Shown here piece by piece: positions 1-7,837 of a DNA stretch of 9,176 bases (positions are counted from its first letter, which is position 1; the number at the start of each line of letters is the position of its first letter). The stretch is from Clostridiales bacterium. GTDB lineage: Bacteria > Bacillota > Clostridia > Christensenellales > Aristaeellaceae. The stretch spans positions 1 to 9,176 of the forward strand of contig JAAZEI010000339.1 of NCBI GenBank assembly GCA_012512355.1. Reading direction: 5' to 3'. The notes under the pieces are model-generated. The model was not told where the DNA came from. It saw only the letters and a list, made by a program, of their open reading frames with translations, and made no database searches. The position numbers and the translations under genes were made by a program.

Positions 1-101
1 ACTATGTCATGAACAATTATGATAAACCCATGAAAATGATATCAACACTTGCCCCCTATGTTGAAGTAGATAAGGTAGACTTGCCAGATTATAAGTTCTA
101 A
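1..101 (+). CDS. C-terminal end of an unidentified protein (5' partial)
   Basis: An open frame runs from the left window edge to a TAA at 99-101 and encodes at least the last 32 residues of a protein, ending in ...DLPDYKF. The tail is rich in Lys, Asp, Val and Tyr and shows no membrane segment or recognisable motif. The frame is believable as a gene end because a strong intrinsic terminator begins 14 nt after the stop and no other plus-strand frame ends near it. I do not recognise the family from this fragment. The terminator separates it from the SNF2 gene, so the two are probably not co-transcribed. Confidence 0.6.
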   Translation, partial: YVMNNYDKPMKMISTLAPYVEVDKVDLPDYKF

Positions 102-114
102 TCACTCTTTTTAT

Positions 115-143
115 AAAGCCGCAGCGGTTGCTGCGGCTTTTTT
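115..143 (+). terminator. Strong Rho-independent terminator
   Basis: A perfect 11-bp stem (115-125 AAAGCCGCAGC pairs with 130-140 GCTGCGGCTTT) with a GGTT loop is followed by an uninterrupted T-run through 143. It sits just after the stop of the left-edge partial gene and should end that transcript. The A/T flanks of the stem make it partly symmetrical, but no minus-strand gene here would need it. Confidence 0.93.
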
Positions 144-184
144 GCGTCCTTTTTTGTTTTCATATTGGCGAAGAGGCAGGAGTT

Positions 185-212
185 TTGTCTCTGTTTAGCG
201 AATTAATAATAT
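185..212 (+). promoter_or_regulatory. Weak candidate promoter for the SNF2 gene
   Basis: TTGTCT (185-190) and TAATAT (207-212) are separated by 16 nt in the AT-rich gap between the upstream terminator and the SNF2 start. The match to sigma-A consensus is only moderate. The position is sensible, because a promoter is needed downstream of the terminator at 115-143, but other hexamer choices in this AT-rich stretch are possible. Confidence 0.35.
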
Positions 213-267
213 TCGACTATTTTTGTTTTTTACTTTTTCAACATTATTTGATCCGGGGGTAATACAT

Positions 268-3200
268 ATGATTTATGAGAACGGGCTGAGGAAGCGTACA
301 ACACGAGCGGAATGGGAAGCCGGGGAAAAGTTGGCGGCGCAGGGGTTATTGCGAGAACTGCGCAACATTCCGGGTCTTGTTGAATATATGGTGACAGATG
401 AACCTTATGTCCTCGTTAGGCTGCACGCAGATGAGCCTGCAAAATGCGACTGTGGACAGGAAGGCTGTCGTCATTTGGTGGCAGCTTATCTGCAAGCTGA
501 GAATAGCGGCGCACTAAACGATTTAGAATATTATCATGAGCGCTATGTCAGTGAAGCCTTTTATGAAGCCGTGGAGAGCATCATCCCGCAAACTCCCATG
601 CTGACTCTTGAGCCCTCATTGTTTTTTGATCAACAGGGCATCAGTGTATCATTGCGCGCAGGAGAAGAACGGCTGTATGTTGTACGCAGTATCCCCCGAT
701 TTCTATATGCCATCGAGCATCTTGAAGAGGTAGAACTCAGCTCCGGGCACAGCATCAAGCCTCAGCTGAGTGATTTTACGCCGCATGAGGCTTCTTTTTT
801 ACGTATTTTACTTAGCCATACGCAGGCTCTTGAGCAAGGAGATGCAAAGCTGAGTGCGCAGCAGGCTCGCAAATTGCCTTTAAAAGGAGAAATCGCTTTG
901 CGTGTCCTGCAGGGTCTTGAGAAGCTTCGGTTTCGTGTTACCTTTGAAAAAGTAACGCGTTTGCAAGAGGGTATAGACGAAATGCTGTTGCCTGCTGTAT
1001 TTTATGTCAGCGGCAACCGAAATGGTCTGAGCATCCGCGCTCATCTAGATAGCCCTTGTGAATTGGTCGGCAAAGATGGTAGTTTTATGATGATGGATAA
1101 CCAGCTCATCCGCTTGCTGCCTGAGGATAGGGCATTGGCACGCGTTGTACTGCCGCAGGAGGACAAGCTGTTTAGCTTCCCCAGGGGTGATATTGCAAGG
1201 GTTACGGGTGAGTTGCTGCCTACGCTGATGCGCAGCCATGCTGTCATCTTGGATGAAAAGCTAGAACGCCGCATGATTAGAAGGCCTCTCTCCTCCCGCG
1301 TTTATTTGGATCAGCAGGGCAGCACCATCCAGGCGAAGGTGCGTTTTGTCTACGGAGACATTGAGCTGGATCCTTTCTCGGCTGAAAAAGAGGGCAGCCG
1401 GTTGCTTTTGCACGATGCGATCGGAGAGCGTAAAGTGCTGGAAGCGCTCGCAGAGTCAGGCTTTCGGGTACAAAAAGGCTTTGTCTATTTATCCGGCGAT
1501 GAGCCTATCTACCGCTTTTTGACTGATGGCGTTCAGGATCTGGGCCGAAAGGCTGAACTTTTTTTAAGCCAGGATTTCAAACGCCTTAAGCCCCGGACGC
1601 CCACACTTTCAGGCAGACTCAGCGGGACAGCCAGCCAACTGCAGCTATCCGTGCTGGATGACGGCACCCCCATGGAGGAATTGGTGCCCTTGCTGCAGGC
1701 GATTCGCAGCCGCAAACAGTATTTCAGGTATAAGAACGGTAGTTTCATCACCCTGCAAAATACAGAAAGCTGGCAGGAGTTTGCTGACGCTGCTCTGGAA
1801 GCGGTGAAAGATCACAGCGAGCTGCGCAACCTCAAGGGTTATCGCGCAGCCTATTTAAAAGCACTTATTGAAGAAGCTCAGCTTCCCGTGGACATTGCGC
1901 CTGAAACAGCACAGCTGGCATCAATAGAACAAAGCGATATCAAAAGCCCGGTGGCAGGACTGCATGGCTATCAGGTTCGGGGCTTTCATTGGATTTATTC
2001 ACTATATCAATTGGGAATGGGTGGCGTGCTTGCTGATGAAATGGGGCTGGGCAAGACGGTACAAACCATTGCTGCCATCCTCTACGCTGTACAGCATGAA
2101 AAAGAAAAGATGCCCAGCATCATAGTGGTGCCTACGACCCTTACCTATAATTGGCTCAGCGAGTTTCAGCGGTTTTCTCCCAAACTTCGCATCCAAATCA
2201 TATCCGGACCGCGGCCCCGTCGGGAGGAGCTTATCACGCAATTTTTATCCGATAAAGCACCTGATGTGATGATTATCAGCTATCCTCTTATCAGACAGGA
2301 CATAGATTTGCTAAAGGATATTTCCTTTCGTTTCGCGGTGCTTGATGAGGCGCAGCATATCAAGAATGCACTGAGCTTATCTGCAAAAGCAGTTAAACGC
2401 CTGCAAGCCAAAACTCGTTTAGCGCTGTCTGGCACCCCAATGGAGAATAATGTCGCAGAATTGTGGAGTTTGTTTGATTTTGTCATGCCGGGATACTTGC
2501 CCAATATACGTGACTTTGTGCGCCGCTATGACCAGGGCAAGAATGCGCCTGATCTCCTGCGCCGTATCCGTCCTTTCCTGATGCGCAGGCTTAAAAAAGA
2601 GGTTATGGCTGAATTGCCTGATAAGGTTGAATCAGTTATCACAATCCCCATGACACCTGAACAGCGTAAAATCTATCTGGCCGTTCTTCACCAAAAACGC
2701 ATGCGTATGGAAGGGCTTATTGAGCATAACGCGCTGACAGCAGGACGGGCAGAGGTGCTGGCAGCCCTTACCGAGCTGCGTCAGATTTGCTGTCACCCTT
2801 CTCTGATAATGCAGGGATATGGCGGTGAGGCAGGAAAAATCAAACTGCTGGAGGATATGCTTCCACAGGCCATGGAAGAAGGGCATCGCGTTCTCATCTT
2901 CTCCCAGTTTACTCAGATGCTCAAAATTCTTCGTCGCTGGCTTTACCAAGAAGGCATTGAGGCTTTGTATCTGGATGGTGATACAAAGCCTGAAGAGCGT
3001 TTGCAGCTGGCTGACCGTTTTAACAAAGGAACAGAACCTGTATTTTTAATTTCACTTAAGGCAGGAGGCACCGGTCTGAACCTGACAGGCGCTGATATGG
3101 TGATCCATTTTGATCCTTGGTGGAACCCCTCGGCCGAGGACCAGGCCGCTGACCGTGCCCACCGTCTGGGACAAACACGCAATGTGCATGTGATGCGCCT

Positions 3201-3393
3201 TGTCATGCACGATTCGATTGAAGAACAGGTGCTCGCGCTGGGGCGCGGCAAACGAAAGCTTTTTGAGCAGCTGATTACGCCAGGCGAACAAATGCCTCAG
3301 AAACTCAGTCAGCAGGACGTGCTTCGACTATTCTCTGTTAGTACTAAGGAAGAAGAATTGGCAGAAGCCGAAGCTGAGCAGGCTGAGCAATAG
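268..3393 (+). CDS. SWIM zinc finger / SNF2 helicase-like ATPase
   Basis: A 1041-residue DNA-dependent ATPase of the SNF2 (SF2) family, expected to translocate on duplex DNA and displace or remodel bound proteins. Its cellular role in bacteria is not established. From the N-terminus: a SWIM zinc-binding motif CxC-x4-CxH (C60, C62, C67, H69); a long middle region, about 120-550, that fits the bacterial SNF2-associated domain; then the ATPase core. Core motifs are DEMGLGKT at 590-597 (Walker A, K596), DEAQ at 693-696 (motif II), SGTP at 721-724 (motif III), ICCHP around 840-844, AGGTGLNL at 932-939 (motif V), WWNP at 951-954 and DRAHRLGQ at 962-969 (motif VI), so both RecA lobes look intact. 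The frame extends upstream to a TTG at 223, but the ATG at 268 is preferred: GGGGGT lies about 8 nt upstream and the SWIM region follows. The C-terminus ends in an acidic Glu/Ala tail. The gene is long but typical of SWIM-SNF2 proteins. Confidence 0.95.
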   Translation: MIYENGLRKRTTRAEWEAGEKLAAQGLLRELRNIPGLVEYMVTDEPYVLVRLHADEPAKCDCGQEGCRHLVAAYLQAENSGALNDLEYYHERYVSEAFYEAVESIIPQTPMLTLEPSLFFDQQGISVSLRAGEERLYVVRSIPRFLYAIEHLEEVELSSGHSIKPQLSDFTPHEASFLRILLSHTQALEQGDAKLSAQQARKLPLKGEIALRVLQGLEKLRFRVTFEKVTRLQEGIDEMLLPAVFYVSGNRNGLSIRAHLDSPCELVGKDGSFMMMDNQLIRLLPEDRALARVVLPQEDKLFSFPRGDIARVTGELLPTLMRSHAVILDEKLERRMIRRPLSSRVYLDQQGSTIQAKVRFVYGDIELDPFSAEKEGSRLLLHDAIGERKVLEALAESGFRVQKGFVYLSGDEPIYRFLTDGVQDLGRKAELFLSQDFKRLKPRTPTLSGRLSGTASQLQLSVLDDGTPMEELVPLLQAIRSRKQYFRYKNGSFITLQNTESWQEFADAALEAVKDHSELRNLKGYRAAYLKALIEEAQLPVDIAPETAQLASIEQSDIKSPVAGLHGYQVRGFHWIYSLYQLGMGGVLADEMGLGKTVQTIAAILYAVQHEKEKMPSIIVVPTTLTYNWLSEFQRFSPKLRIQIISGPRPRREELITQFLSDKAPDVMIISYPLIRQDIDLLKDISFRFAVLDEAQHIKNALSLSAKAVKRLQAKTRLALSGTPMENNVAELWSLFDFVMPGYLPNIRDFVRRYDQGKNAPDLLRRIRPFLMRRLKKEVMAELPDKVESVITIPMTPEQRKIYLAVLHQKRMRMEGLIEHNALTAGRAEVLAALTELRQICCHPSLIMQGYGGEAGKIKLLEDMLPQAMEEGHRVLIFSQFTQMLKILRRWLYQEGIEALYLDGDTKPEERLQLADRFNKGTEPVFLISLKAGGTGLNLTGADMVIHFDPWWNPSAEDQAADRAHRLGQTRNVHVMRLVMHDSIEEQVLALGRGKRKLFEQLITPGEQMPQKLSQQDVLRLFSVSTKEEELAEAEAEQAEQ

Positions 3394-3467
3394 TTGATAT
3401 CAGGCCATTTTAACAGATTCTTTCTGAGGAGACTTTTGATGTGCACTTCGTAGCAGATGCCGATATG

Positions 3468-3496
3468 TTGCTCATCTTCATATGAAGGGGTATAAT
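3468..3496 (+). promoter_or_regulatory. Promoter of the DUF3048 gene
   Basis: A consensus -10 TATAAT (3491-3496) is preceded at 17 nt by TTGCTC (3468-3473), a weak -35. Predicted transcription starts near 3503, giving a leader of about 36 nt with an AGGAGG ribosome site at 3525-3530. The weak -35 and the palindrome in the spacer suggest the promoter may be regulated. No terminator follows the SNF2 gene, so read-through from it is also possible. Confidence 0.6.
3476..3487. promoter_or_regulatory. Perfect 12-bp palindrome in promoter spacer (possible operator)
   Basis: CTTCATATGAAG is its own reverse complement and falls entirely between the putative -35 and -10 of the DUF3048 promoter. A dimeric repressor or activator bound here would directly affect RNA polymerase. 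No regulator gene is nearby to name as its partner. The palindrome does not extend beyond 12 bp. Confidence 0.4.
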
Positions 3497-3538
3497 TTGG
3501 ATGGATGAACGATGCTGATCGAATAGGAGGATATAAAA

Positions 3539-4615
3539 ATGAAGAAAATATTGTTTTTGATGCTAACTTTGACAGTGATAGCTGCTGTCCCAGCACTCGC
3601 GAGTGATTTAACTTCAGTTGAGGGTGTATTGACCCGTGAAAGTATCCCGTTCTCAGGAAGCTATCCAGACAATCCGGAAATTGCGGGCGTCAGCCCGACC
3701 ACAGGGATGCCATGGCAGGGTGTTTATGCACCCGTCATTATGGTGCTGGATAATGCACCGGACGCTTACCCGCACTGGGGTGTTGCGGATGCAGACATCT
3801 TCTATCAGGTCCCCAATGCCGGGAAAGGCGCTACCAAGCTGATGGCAATGTTTTCAGATCAGATACCCCAAGCGGCAGGTGGCTCTCGTTCTGCAAGGAC
3901 ACCCTTTGTGGATGTAGCAAGGAATTGGGGTGCTGCCTTCGCCTATGCTGGCTATCCGGATGAAGGTGCTGGCAACAAAGCCAGTGTTCCCATTAAGCTG
4001 CGCGAAGGTAAAATGACGCGGGACAACTTATCCTTCAACCTTTTAGGGGAAGCATATTCTCAGCGAATCAGCGGATATGTGTCACCGCATAACCTGTCAG
4101 CGAACATCCTGAAGATTCAACAAACTGCGCTGAAAAATGATGTAAAATTCATCCCCCGGCCCTTCCTGTTTACTGATGCCTTGCCGCAGGATGGTCAGGA
4201 TGCCCGTTACTTGGAACTGAGACATTTCGGAGAGGATGCCAAGACAGGCAATGGCAACTCTGCCAGCTATTCAACCTTTACCTATGATGAACACCGCAAT
4301 GCTTATGTGCGAACCAATTCATCAGGTGTTTATGTAGACCGTGATGCACCGGATACCCCGATTGATTTTGCAAATGTTATCATTCAGCGTGTTCGCTTTA
4401 GCTATTCCAATGGATATGTTCAGCTGAACTATCTGGAGGGGACGGGTGCTGCAGACATCTTCATGGGCGGTAAATACATAGCAGGAGGCTGGTTCCGCGA
4501 GAATCTCGATAGCCGCACCGTCTTTGTTGATGAGAGCGGACAGGAGATATCGCTGCAGCGCGGCAAGACATTTATTGTTCTTACCAATGACACGACCCTT
4601 GTGAAATATGAGTAA
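3539..4615 (+). CDS. Secreted DUF3048 (YerB-like) protein
   Basis: A 358-residue exported protein of the DUF3048 family, of which Bacillus YerB is a member; its biochemical role is unknown. Residues 1-21 form a classical signal peptide: KK at 2-3, a hydrophobic core, then ALA before S22 as a signal peptidase I site. There is no lipobox cysteine, so it is predicted to be released or loosely wall-associated rather than a lipoprotein. The N-terminal DUF3048 domain (about 50-200) shows the family-type run PVIMVLDNAP, then ADIFYQV, and the signature GGSRSART at 114-121. A second, C-terminal DUF3048 module (about 270-355) contains QRVRFSYS and ends in GKTFIVLTND. The start is secure: AGGAGG at 3525-3530 lies 8 nt before the ATG. 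It appears to be monocistronic, with its own promoter and terminator, and converges on ppdK. Confidence 0.9.
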   Translation: MKKILFLMLTLTVIAAVPALASDLTSVEGVLTRESIPFSGSYPDNPEIAGVSPTTGMPWQGVYAPVIMVLDNAPDAYPHWGVADADIFYQVPNAGKGATKLMAMFSDQIPQAAGGSRSARTPFVDVARNWGAAFAYAGYPDEGAGNKASVPIKLREGKMTRDNLSFNLLGEAYSQRISGYVSPHNLSANILKIQQTALKNDVKFIPRPFLFTDALPQDGQDARYLELRHFGEDAKTGNGNSASYSTFTYDEHRNAYVRTNSSGVYVDRDAPDTPIDFANVIIQRVRFSYSNGYVQLNYLEGTGAADIFMGGKYIAGGWFRENLDSRTVFVDESGQEISLQRGKTFIVLTNDTTLVKYE

Positions 4616-4654
4616 ACTTGTATAAATGTATAGATAGGTAAAAAGCCATGCACA

Positions 4655-4691
4655 CCCCCTGAATTGGATGAAACCAATTTTGGGGGTTTTT
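4655..4691 (+). terminator. Rho-independent terminator of the DUF3048 gene
   Basis: Left arm 4655-4667 (CCCCCTGAATTGG) pairs with right arm 4674-4686 (CCAATTTTGGGGG) around a 6-nt loop, with one T-T mismatch and one G-T wobble, and is followed by five Ts (4687-4691). It lies 39 nt after the stop codon and fits termination of the plus-strand transcript. Confidence 0.85.
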
Positions 4692-4756
4692 ATGTCTGGG
4701 GAATATTACCAAAATGATCGGTTTAATGTCTTATGTCCTCACGTTTTTTCTGGAAC

Positions 4757-4784
4757 AAAGAAGCAGCCCTGAGGCTGCTTCTTT
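4757..4784 (-). terminator. Terminator hairpin after ppdK
   Basis: A perfect 12-bp inverted repeat, AAAGAAGCAGCC (4757-4768) with GGCTGCTTCTTT (4773-4784), encloses a CTGA loop. It begins 19 nt beyond the ppdK stop on the minus strand. The U-run on that strand is short and interrupted (TTTGTT), but the stem is strong. The hairpin is symmetrical enough to act in both directions between the convergent DUF3048 and ppdK genes. Confidence 0.8.
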
Positions 4785-4803
4785 AATTATTTACGGGTTA
4801 TAT

Positions 4804-7443
4804 TTACTTTTTGGCTTGCTTTTCCTTGATGGCGGCTTGTGCTGCTGCAAGGCGGGCAATCGGTACCCGGAAGGGGGAGCAGCTCACGTAGTCCAAACCA
4901 ATCTGGTGGCAGAACTCGATGGTGGAAGGATCTCCGCCATGCTCGCCGCAGATGCCCAGTTTGAGGTTGGGGCGAGCGCTGCGGCCTTTTTCGACTGCCA
5001 TTTGCATCAATGCGCCAACACCTTCAACGTCTACACGGGCGAAAGGATCGCTCTCGAGAATCTTGTTGGTGTAATAAGCATCCAAGAACATACCGGCGTC
5101 ATCACGGCTGAAGCCAAATGTCATCTGGGTAAGATCGTTGGTGCCAAAGGAGAAGAACTCTGCTTCTGCGGCAATCTTATCAGCAACCACGCAGGCACGC
5201 GGGATTTCGATCATTGTGCCGACCTGGAACTCGATGCGGTCGTTTTGTTCTGTAAAAATTTTCTCTGCAGTGTCCATCACGATTTTCTTGACGAATTGGA
5301 ACTCTTTGAGGGTACCAACAAGAGGGATCATGATTTCGGGTTTGACGTTGATGCCTTTTTCTTTGCGGACTTTAAGCGCTGCCTGAAGGACGGCACGCGT
5401 CTGCATTTCTGCAATTTCAGGGAAGGTAACGGCCAGACGACAGCCGCGGTGACCCATCATGGGGTTGGTCTCGTGCAGCTGATTTATTTTTTCAACAATG
5501 GCTTCAGATGTCGTGCCCAGCTCTTTTGCAATGGCGGCGATTTCATCTTTCATGCTCAGTTGGGGCAGGAACTCGTGCAGCGGGGGATCCAGGTAGCGTA
5601 CGGTCATCGGACGGTCTTCGAGAACAATGTACATCTCTTCGAAGTCTTTTTGCTGGAAAGGCAGGATTGTATCCAGGGCGGCCTTGCGCTGCTGCGCATT
5701 ATCAGAGAGAATCATCTCGCGCATAGCCTTTACACGGTCGGCTTCAAAGAACATATGTTCGGTGCGGCAAAGGCCGATGCCTTCCGCGCCAAATTCAACG
5801 GCATGCTGGGTGTCGCGGGGGGTATCTGCGTTGGTGCGCACTTTAAGTGTACGCGCTTCATCAGCCCAGCCCATCAGTTTTGCAAAGTCACCAGTCACTT
5901 CGGTTTCGACGGTGGCTACCAGGCCTTCATACACTTTGCCGCTGGTGCCATCAAGTGAAACGTTATCGCCTTCCTTGTAAGTTTTGCCATTGACTGTCAT
6001 CGTCTTTTTGACGTCATCGATTTGCAGCGCACCTGCGCCAACGATGGCAGGACGTCCCATGCCGCGGGCAACAACAGCAGCGTGGCTGGTCATGCCGCCG
6101 CGGGCGGTCAGGATGCCGCGTGCCATGTCCATACCCTCGATATCTTCAGGGGTCGTCTCCTCACGCACCAGGATAACGTCCTTGCCTTCTTTTCCGGCTT
6201 TGGCTGCGTCTGCCGCGGTAAAATACAGCGCGCCTGCGGCTGCACCGGGTGAAGCTGGCAGAGCTGTTGTAATAACCTGGGCGCCTTTAAGGGCTTCTTC
6301 GTCAAAGTTGGGATGAAGCAGGGTGTCAAGCTGCTTAGGTTCGACCTTCAGCACGGCTTCTTCCTGGGTCAGCTGGCCTTCTTCAACCAGGTCAACTGCA
6401 ATTTTGAGGGCAGCGGCCGCGGTGCGCTTTCCATTGCGGGTCTGCAGCATGTACAGCTTGCCACGCTCGATGGTGAATTCCATATCCTGCATGTCATGAT
6501 AGTGATTTTCAAGGGTATCCGCGTATTTGACAAACTGCTCGTACACTTCAGGCAGGGTGTCTTTCATGCTTTCGATGGGATTGGGTGTACGAATGCCGGC
6601 CACGACGTCTTCGCCCTGGGCGTTCATCAGGTATTCGCCGTAAAGCTTGTTTTCGCCGGTGGCGGGGTTGCGGGTAAAGGCAACGCCTGTTCCGCAGTCA
6701 TCGCCCATGTTGCCAAACACCATGACCTGTACGTTGACGGCGGTGCCCCAATCGCCGGGGATATCATTCATGCGGCGATAATATACCGCGCGGTCATTGT
6801 CCCAGGAGCGGAAAACAGCCTTGATGGATTCCATCAGCTGAACTTTTGGATCCTGGGGAAATTCAGAGCCCATGGCATCAAAATAAATTTTCTTAAAGCG
6901 GCGAACGACTTCCTTGAGGTTATCGGCAGTCAGGTCTGTATCCTGTGTGGTGCCATTTTCACGCTTGACATCTTCCAGGGCATCGTGGAACTTAATTTTG
7001 CCCACTTCCATCACGACGTCTGAAAACATCTGGATGAAACGGCGATAGCTGTCATAAGCAAAGCGTACGTTGCCTGTCAGCTTGGCCAATCCTTCAACAG
7101 CGACGTCATTGAGGCCTAGGTTAAGGATGGTGTCCATCATACCGGGCATGGAAGCGCGTGAGCCTGAGCGCACAGACACCAGAAGGGGGTTTTCAAGATC
7201 CCCAAATTTTTTGTCGTATTCCTTTTCCATGGCAGCCAAAGCTTCGTATATCTGCGCCTCTATGACTGGGGCGATGGTTTTATTGTCGGCATAAAAGCGA
7301 GTGCAAGCCTCGGTGGTGACAGTAAAACCCTGGGGTACGGGCAGCCCAATATTGGTCATTTCGGCCAAGTTAGCGCCTTTGCCCCCCAGCTCATTCTTCA
7401 TGGTTGCATCGCCTTCACGAAACAGGTAGACGTATTTGTTCAT
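4804..7443 (-). CDS. ppdK: Pyruvate, phosphate dikinase
   Basis: An 879-residue enzyme that reversibly converts ATP + Pi + pyruvate to AMP + PPi + PEP in the cytoplasm. In anaerobes it can work glycolytically (PPi-saving) or for gluconeogenesis. The three expected parts are present: an N-terminal ATP-grasp nucleotide-binding region (about 16-350) with GGKGANLAEM (K22), SVRSGSRASMPG (R92) and QTRNGKR (334-340); a mobile phosphohistidine domain with GGMTSHAAVVARG, catalytic H454, preceded by T452, which corresponds to the Thr targeted by PPDK regulatory proteins in other systems; and a C-terminal PEP/pyruvate barrel (about 520-875) with FGTNDLTQM and GICGEHGGDP, catalytic C832. These positions lie within one residue of the Clostridium symbiosum enzyme's H455 and C831, and the length is normal, so it should be active. 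The ATG start is supported by AGGAGG 10 nt upstream (7454-7459 on this strand). No gene for a PPDK regulatory kinase/phosphatase is in the window. Confidence 0.98.
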   Translation of the reverse strand: MNKYVYLFREGDATMKNELGGKGANLAEMTNIGLPVPQGFTVTTEACTRFYADNKTIAPVIEAQIYEALAAMEKEYDKKFGDLENPLLVSVRSGSRASMPGMMDTILNLGLNDVAVEGLAKLTGNVRFAYDSYRRFIQMFSDVVMEVGKIKFHDALEDVKRENGTTQDTDLTADNLKEVVRRFKKIYFDAMGSEFPQDPKVQLMESIKAVFRSWDNDRAVYYRRMNDIPGDWGTAVNVQVMVFGNMGDDCGTGVAFTRNPATGENKLYGEYLMNAQGEDVVAGIRTPNPIESMKDTLPEVYEQFVKYADTLENHYHDMQDMEFTIERGKLYMLQTRNGKRTAAAALKIAVDLVEEGQLTQEEAVLKVEPKQLDTLLHPNFDEEALKGAQVITTALPASPGAAAGALYFTAADAAKAGKEGKDVILVREETTPEDIEGMDMARGILTARGGMTSHAAVVARGMGRPAIVGAGALQIDDVKKTMTVNGKTYKEGDNVSLDGTSGKVYEGLVATVETEVTGDFAKLMGWADEARTLKVRTNADTPRDTQHAVEFGAEGIGLCRTEHMFFEADRVKAMREMILSDNAQQRKAALDTILPFQQKDFEEMYIVLEDRPMTVRYLDPPLHEFLPQLSMKDEIAAIAKELGTTSEAIVEKINQLHETNPMMGHRGCRLAVTFPEIAEMQTRAVLQAALKVRKEKGINVKPEIMIPLVGTLKEFQFVKKIVMDTAEKIFTEQNDRIEFQVGTMIEIPRACVVADKIAAEAEFFSFGTNDLTQMTFGFSRDDAGMFLDAYYTNKILESDPFARVDVEGVGALMQMAVEKGRSARPNLKLGICGEHGGDPSTIEFCHQIGLDYVSCSPFRVPIARLAAAQAAIKEKQAKK

Positions 7444-7516
7444 GTATTCTCTTCCTCCTAAAATAATAGTCGTTCTAAATTGGTAAAAATGCTGCTAAGC
7501 AGACATAATCCAATTA

Positions 7517-7545
7517 ATTATACCCTGTTTGCAACATAATATCAA
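7517..7545 (-). promoter_or_regulatory. Near-consensus sigma-A promoter of ppdK
   Basis: Read on the minus strand, TTGATA (7545-7540) is followed after exactly 17 nt by TATAAT (7522-7517): 5/6 and 6/6 matches to consensus. Predicted transcription starts near 7510, giving a leader of about 67 nt. This predicts strong, housekeeping-level expression, consistent with a central carbon enzyme. Confidence 0.85.
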
Positions 7546-7783
7546 TGAATGAAATTGCGTTTTTCTGCATTTTTGTCGATGAATAGACCTTTAAGAAGCG
7601 TTTTATGGTGAAAATAGCGACTTAACTAGTGATTGCGTTAAAGTGAAATGGAGCAATACTAGGAATTTTATGAAGGAAAAATTGTTTCGAGAATTGGTCA
7701 TTTTTGATAGATTGCAGTTTTAAAAGTGTGCTACTGGAACATTTACGGTTTAATATTGTAAGCTAGGTGGTTTCCCAAAAGTC
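7546..7783. other. AT-rich intergenic stretch without a supported gene
   Basis: Between the ppdK promoter and the SRAP promoter, about 240 bp carry no convincing coding sequence. The best frame encodes about 17 residues from an ATG near 7670 to a TAA near 7723. It has only a weak AGGA upstream and no recognisable content. I found no clear terminator, riboswitch-like fold or GAAC-N4-GTTC LexA box. Confidence 0.5.
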
Positions 7784-7812
7784 TTTATCGTGCCTATCCC
7801 GTGTGATATAAT
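7784..7812 (+). promoter_or_regulatory. Extended -10 promoter of the SRAP gene
   Basis: TATAAT at 7807-7812 is preceded by TG one base upstream (7804-7805), a perfect extended -10 (TGnTATAAT). TTTATC (7784-7789) lies 17 nt upstream as a poor -35, which an extended -10 can tolerate. Transcription should start near 7819, leaving only about 19 nt of leader before the TTG start codon. This position excludes translation starts upstream of about 7819 from this promoter. Confidence 0.7.
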
Positions 7813-7837
7813 GAATGCACAAAGTGAGGTGAGTATA

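Noticed and set aside
3414..3485. A short plus-strand frame between the SNF2 and DUF3048 genes (ILSEETFDVHFVADAD... ending in TGA), and a 4-codon ATG frame at 3439-3453 behind AGGAG
   Set aside because: The longer frame has no good start codon and overlaps the promoter of the DUF3048 gene. The 4-codon frame is too small to support.
4714..5958. A 414-codon plus-strand open frame opposite ppdK, with further plus-strand frames at 6313-7023 and elsewhere
   Set aside because: They are antisense to a clear PPDK gene with intact catalytic residues. Their translations are rich in Phe, His and Cys, as expected from reversing biased codons, and none has a convincing ribosome site or known motif.
7478..7515. 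AATTGG (7478-7483) and CCAATT (7510-7515) as a stem in the ppdK leader
   Set aside because: The predicted transcription start near 7510 leaves one arm mostly outside the RNA, and the arms are only 6 bp.
7734..7752. GGAACATTTACGGTTTA as a LexA (SOS) box upstream of the SRAP gene
   Set aside because: The Bacillota consensus needs GAAC-N4-GTTC. Here the half-sites have the wrong spacing and the second is imperfect.
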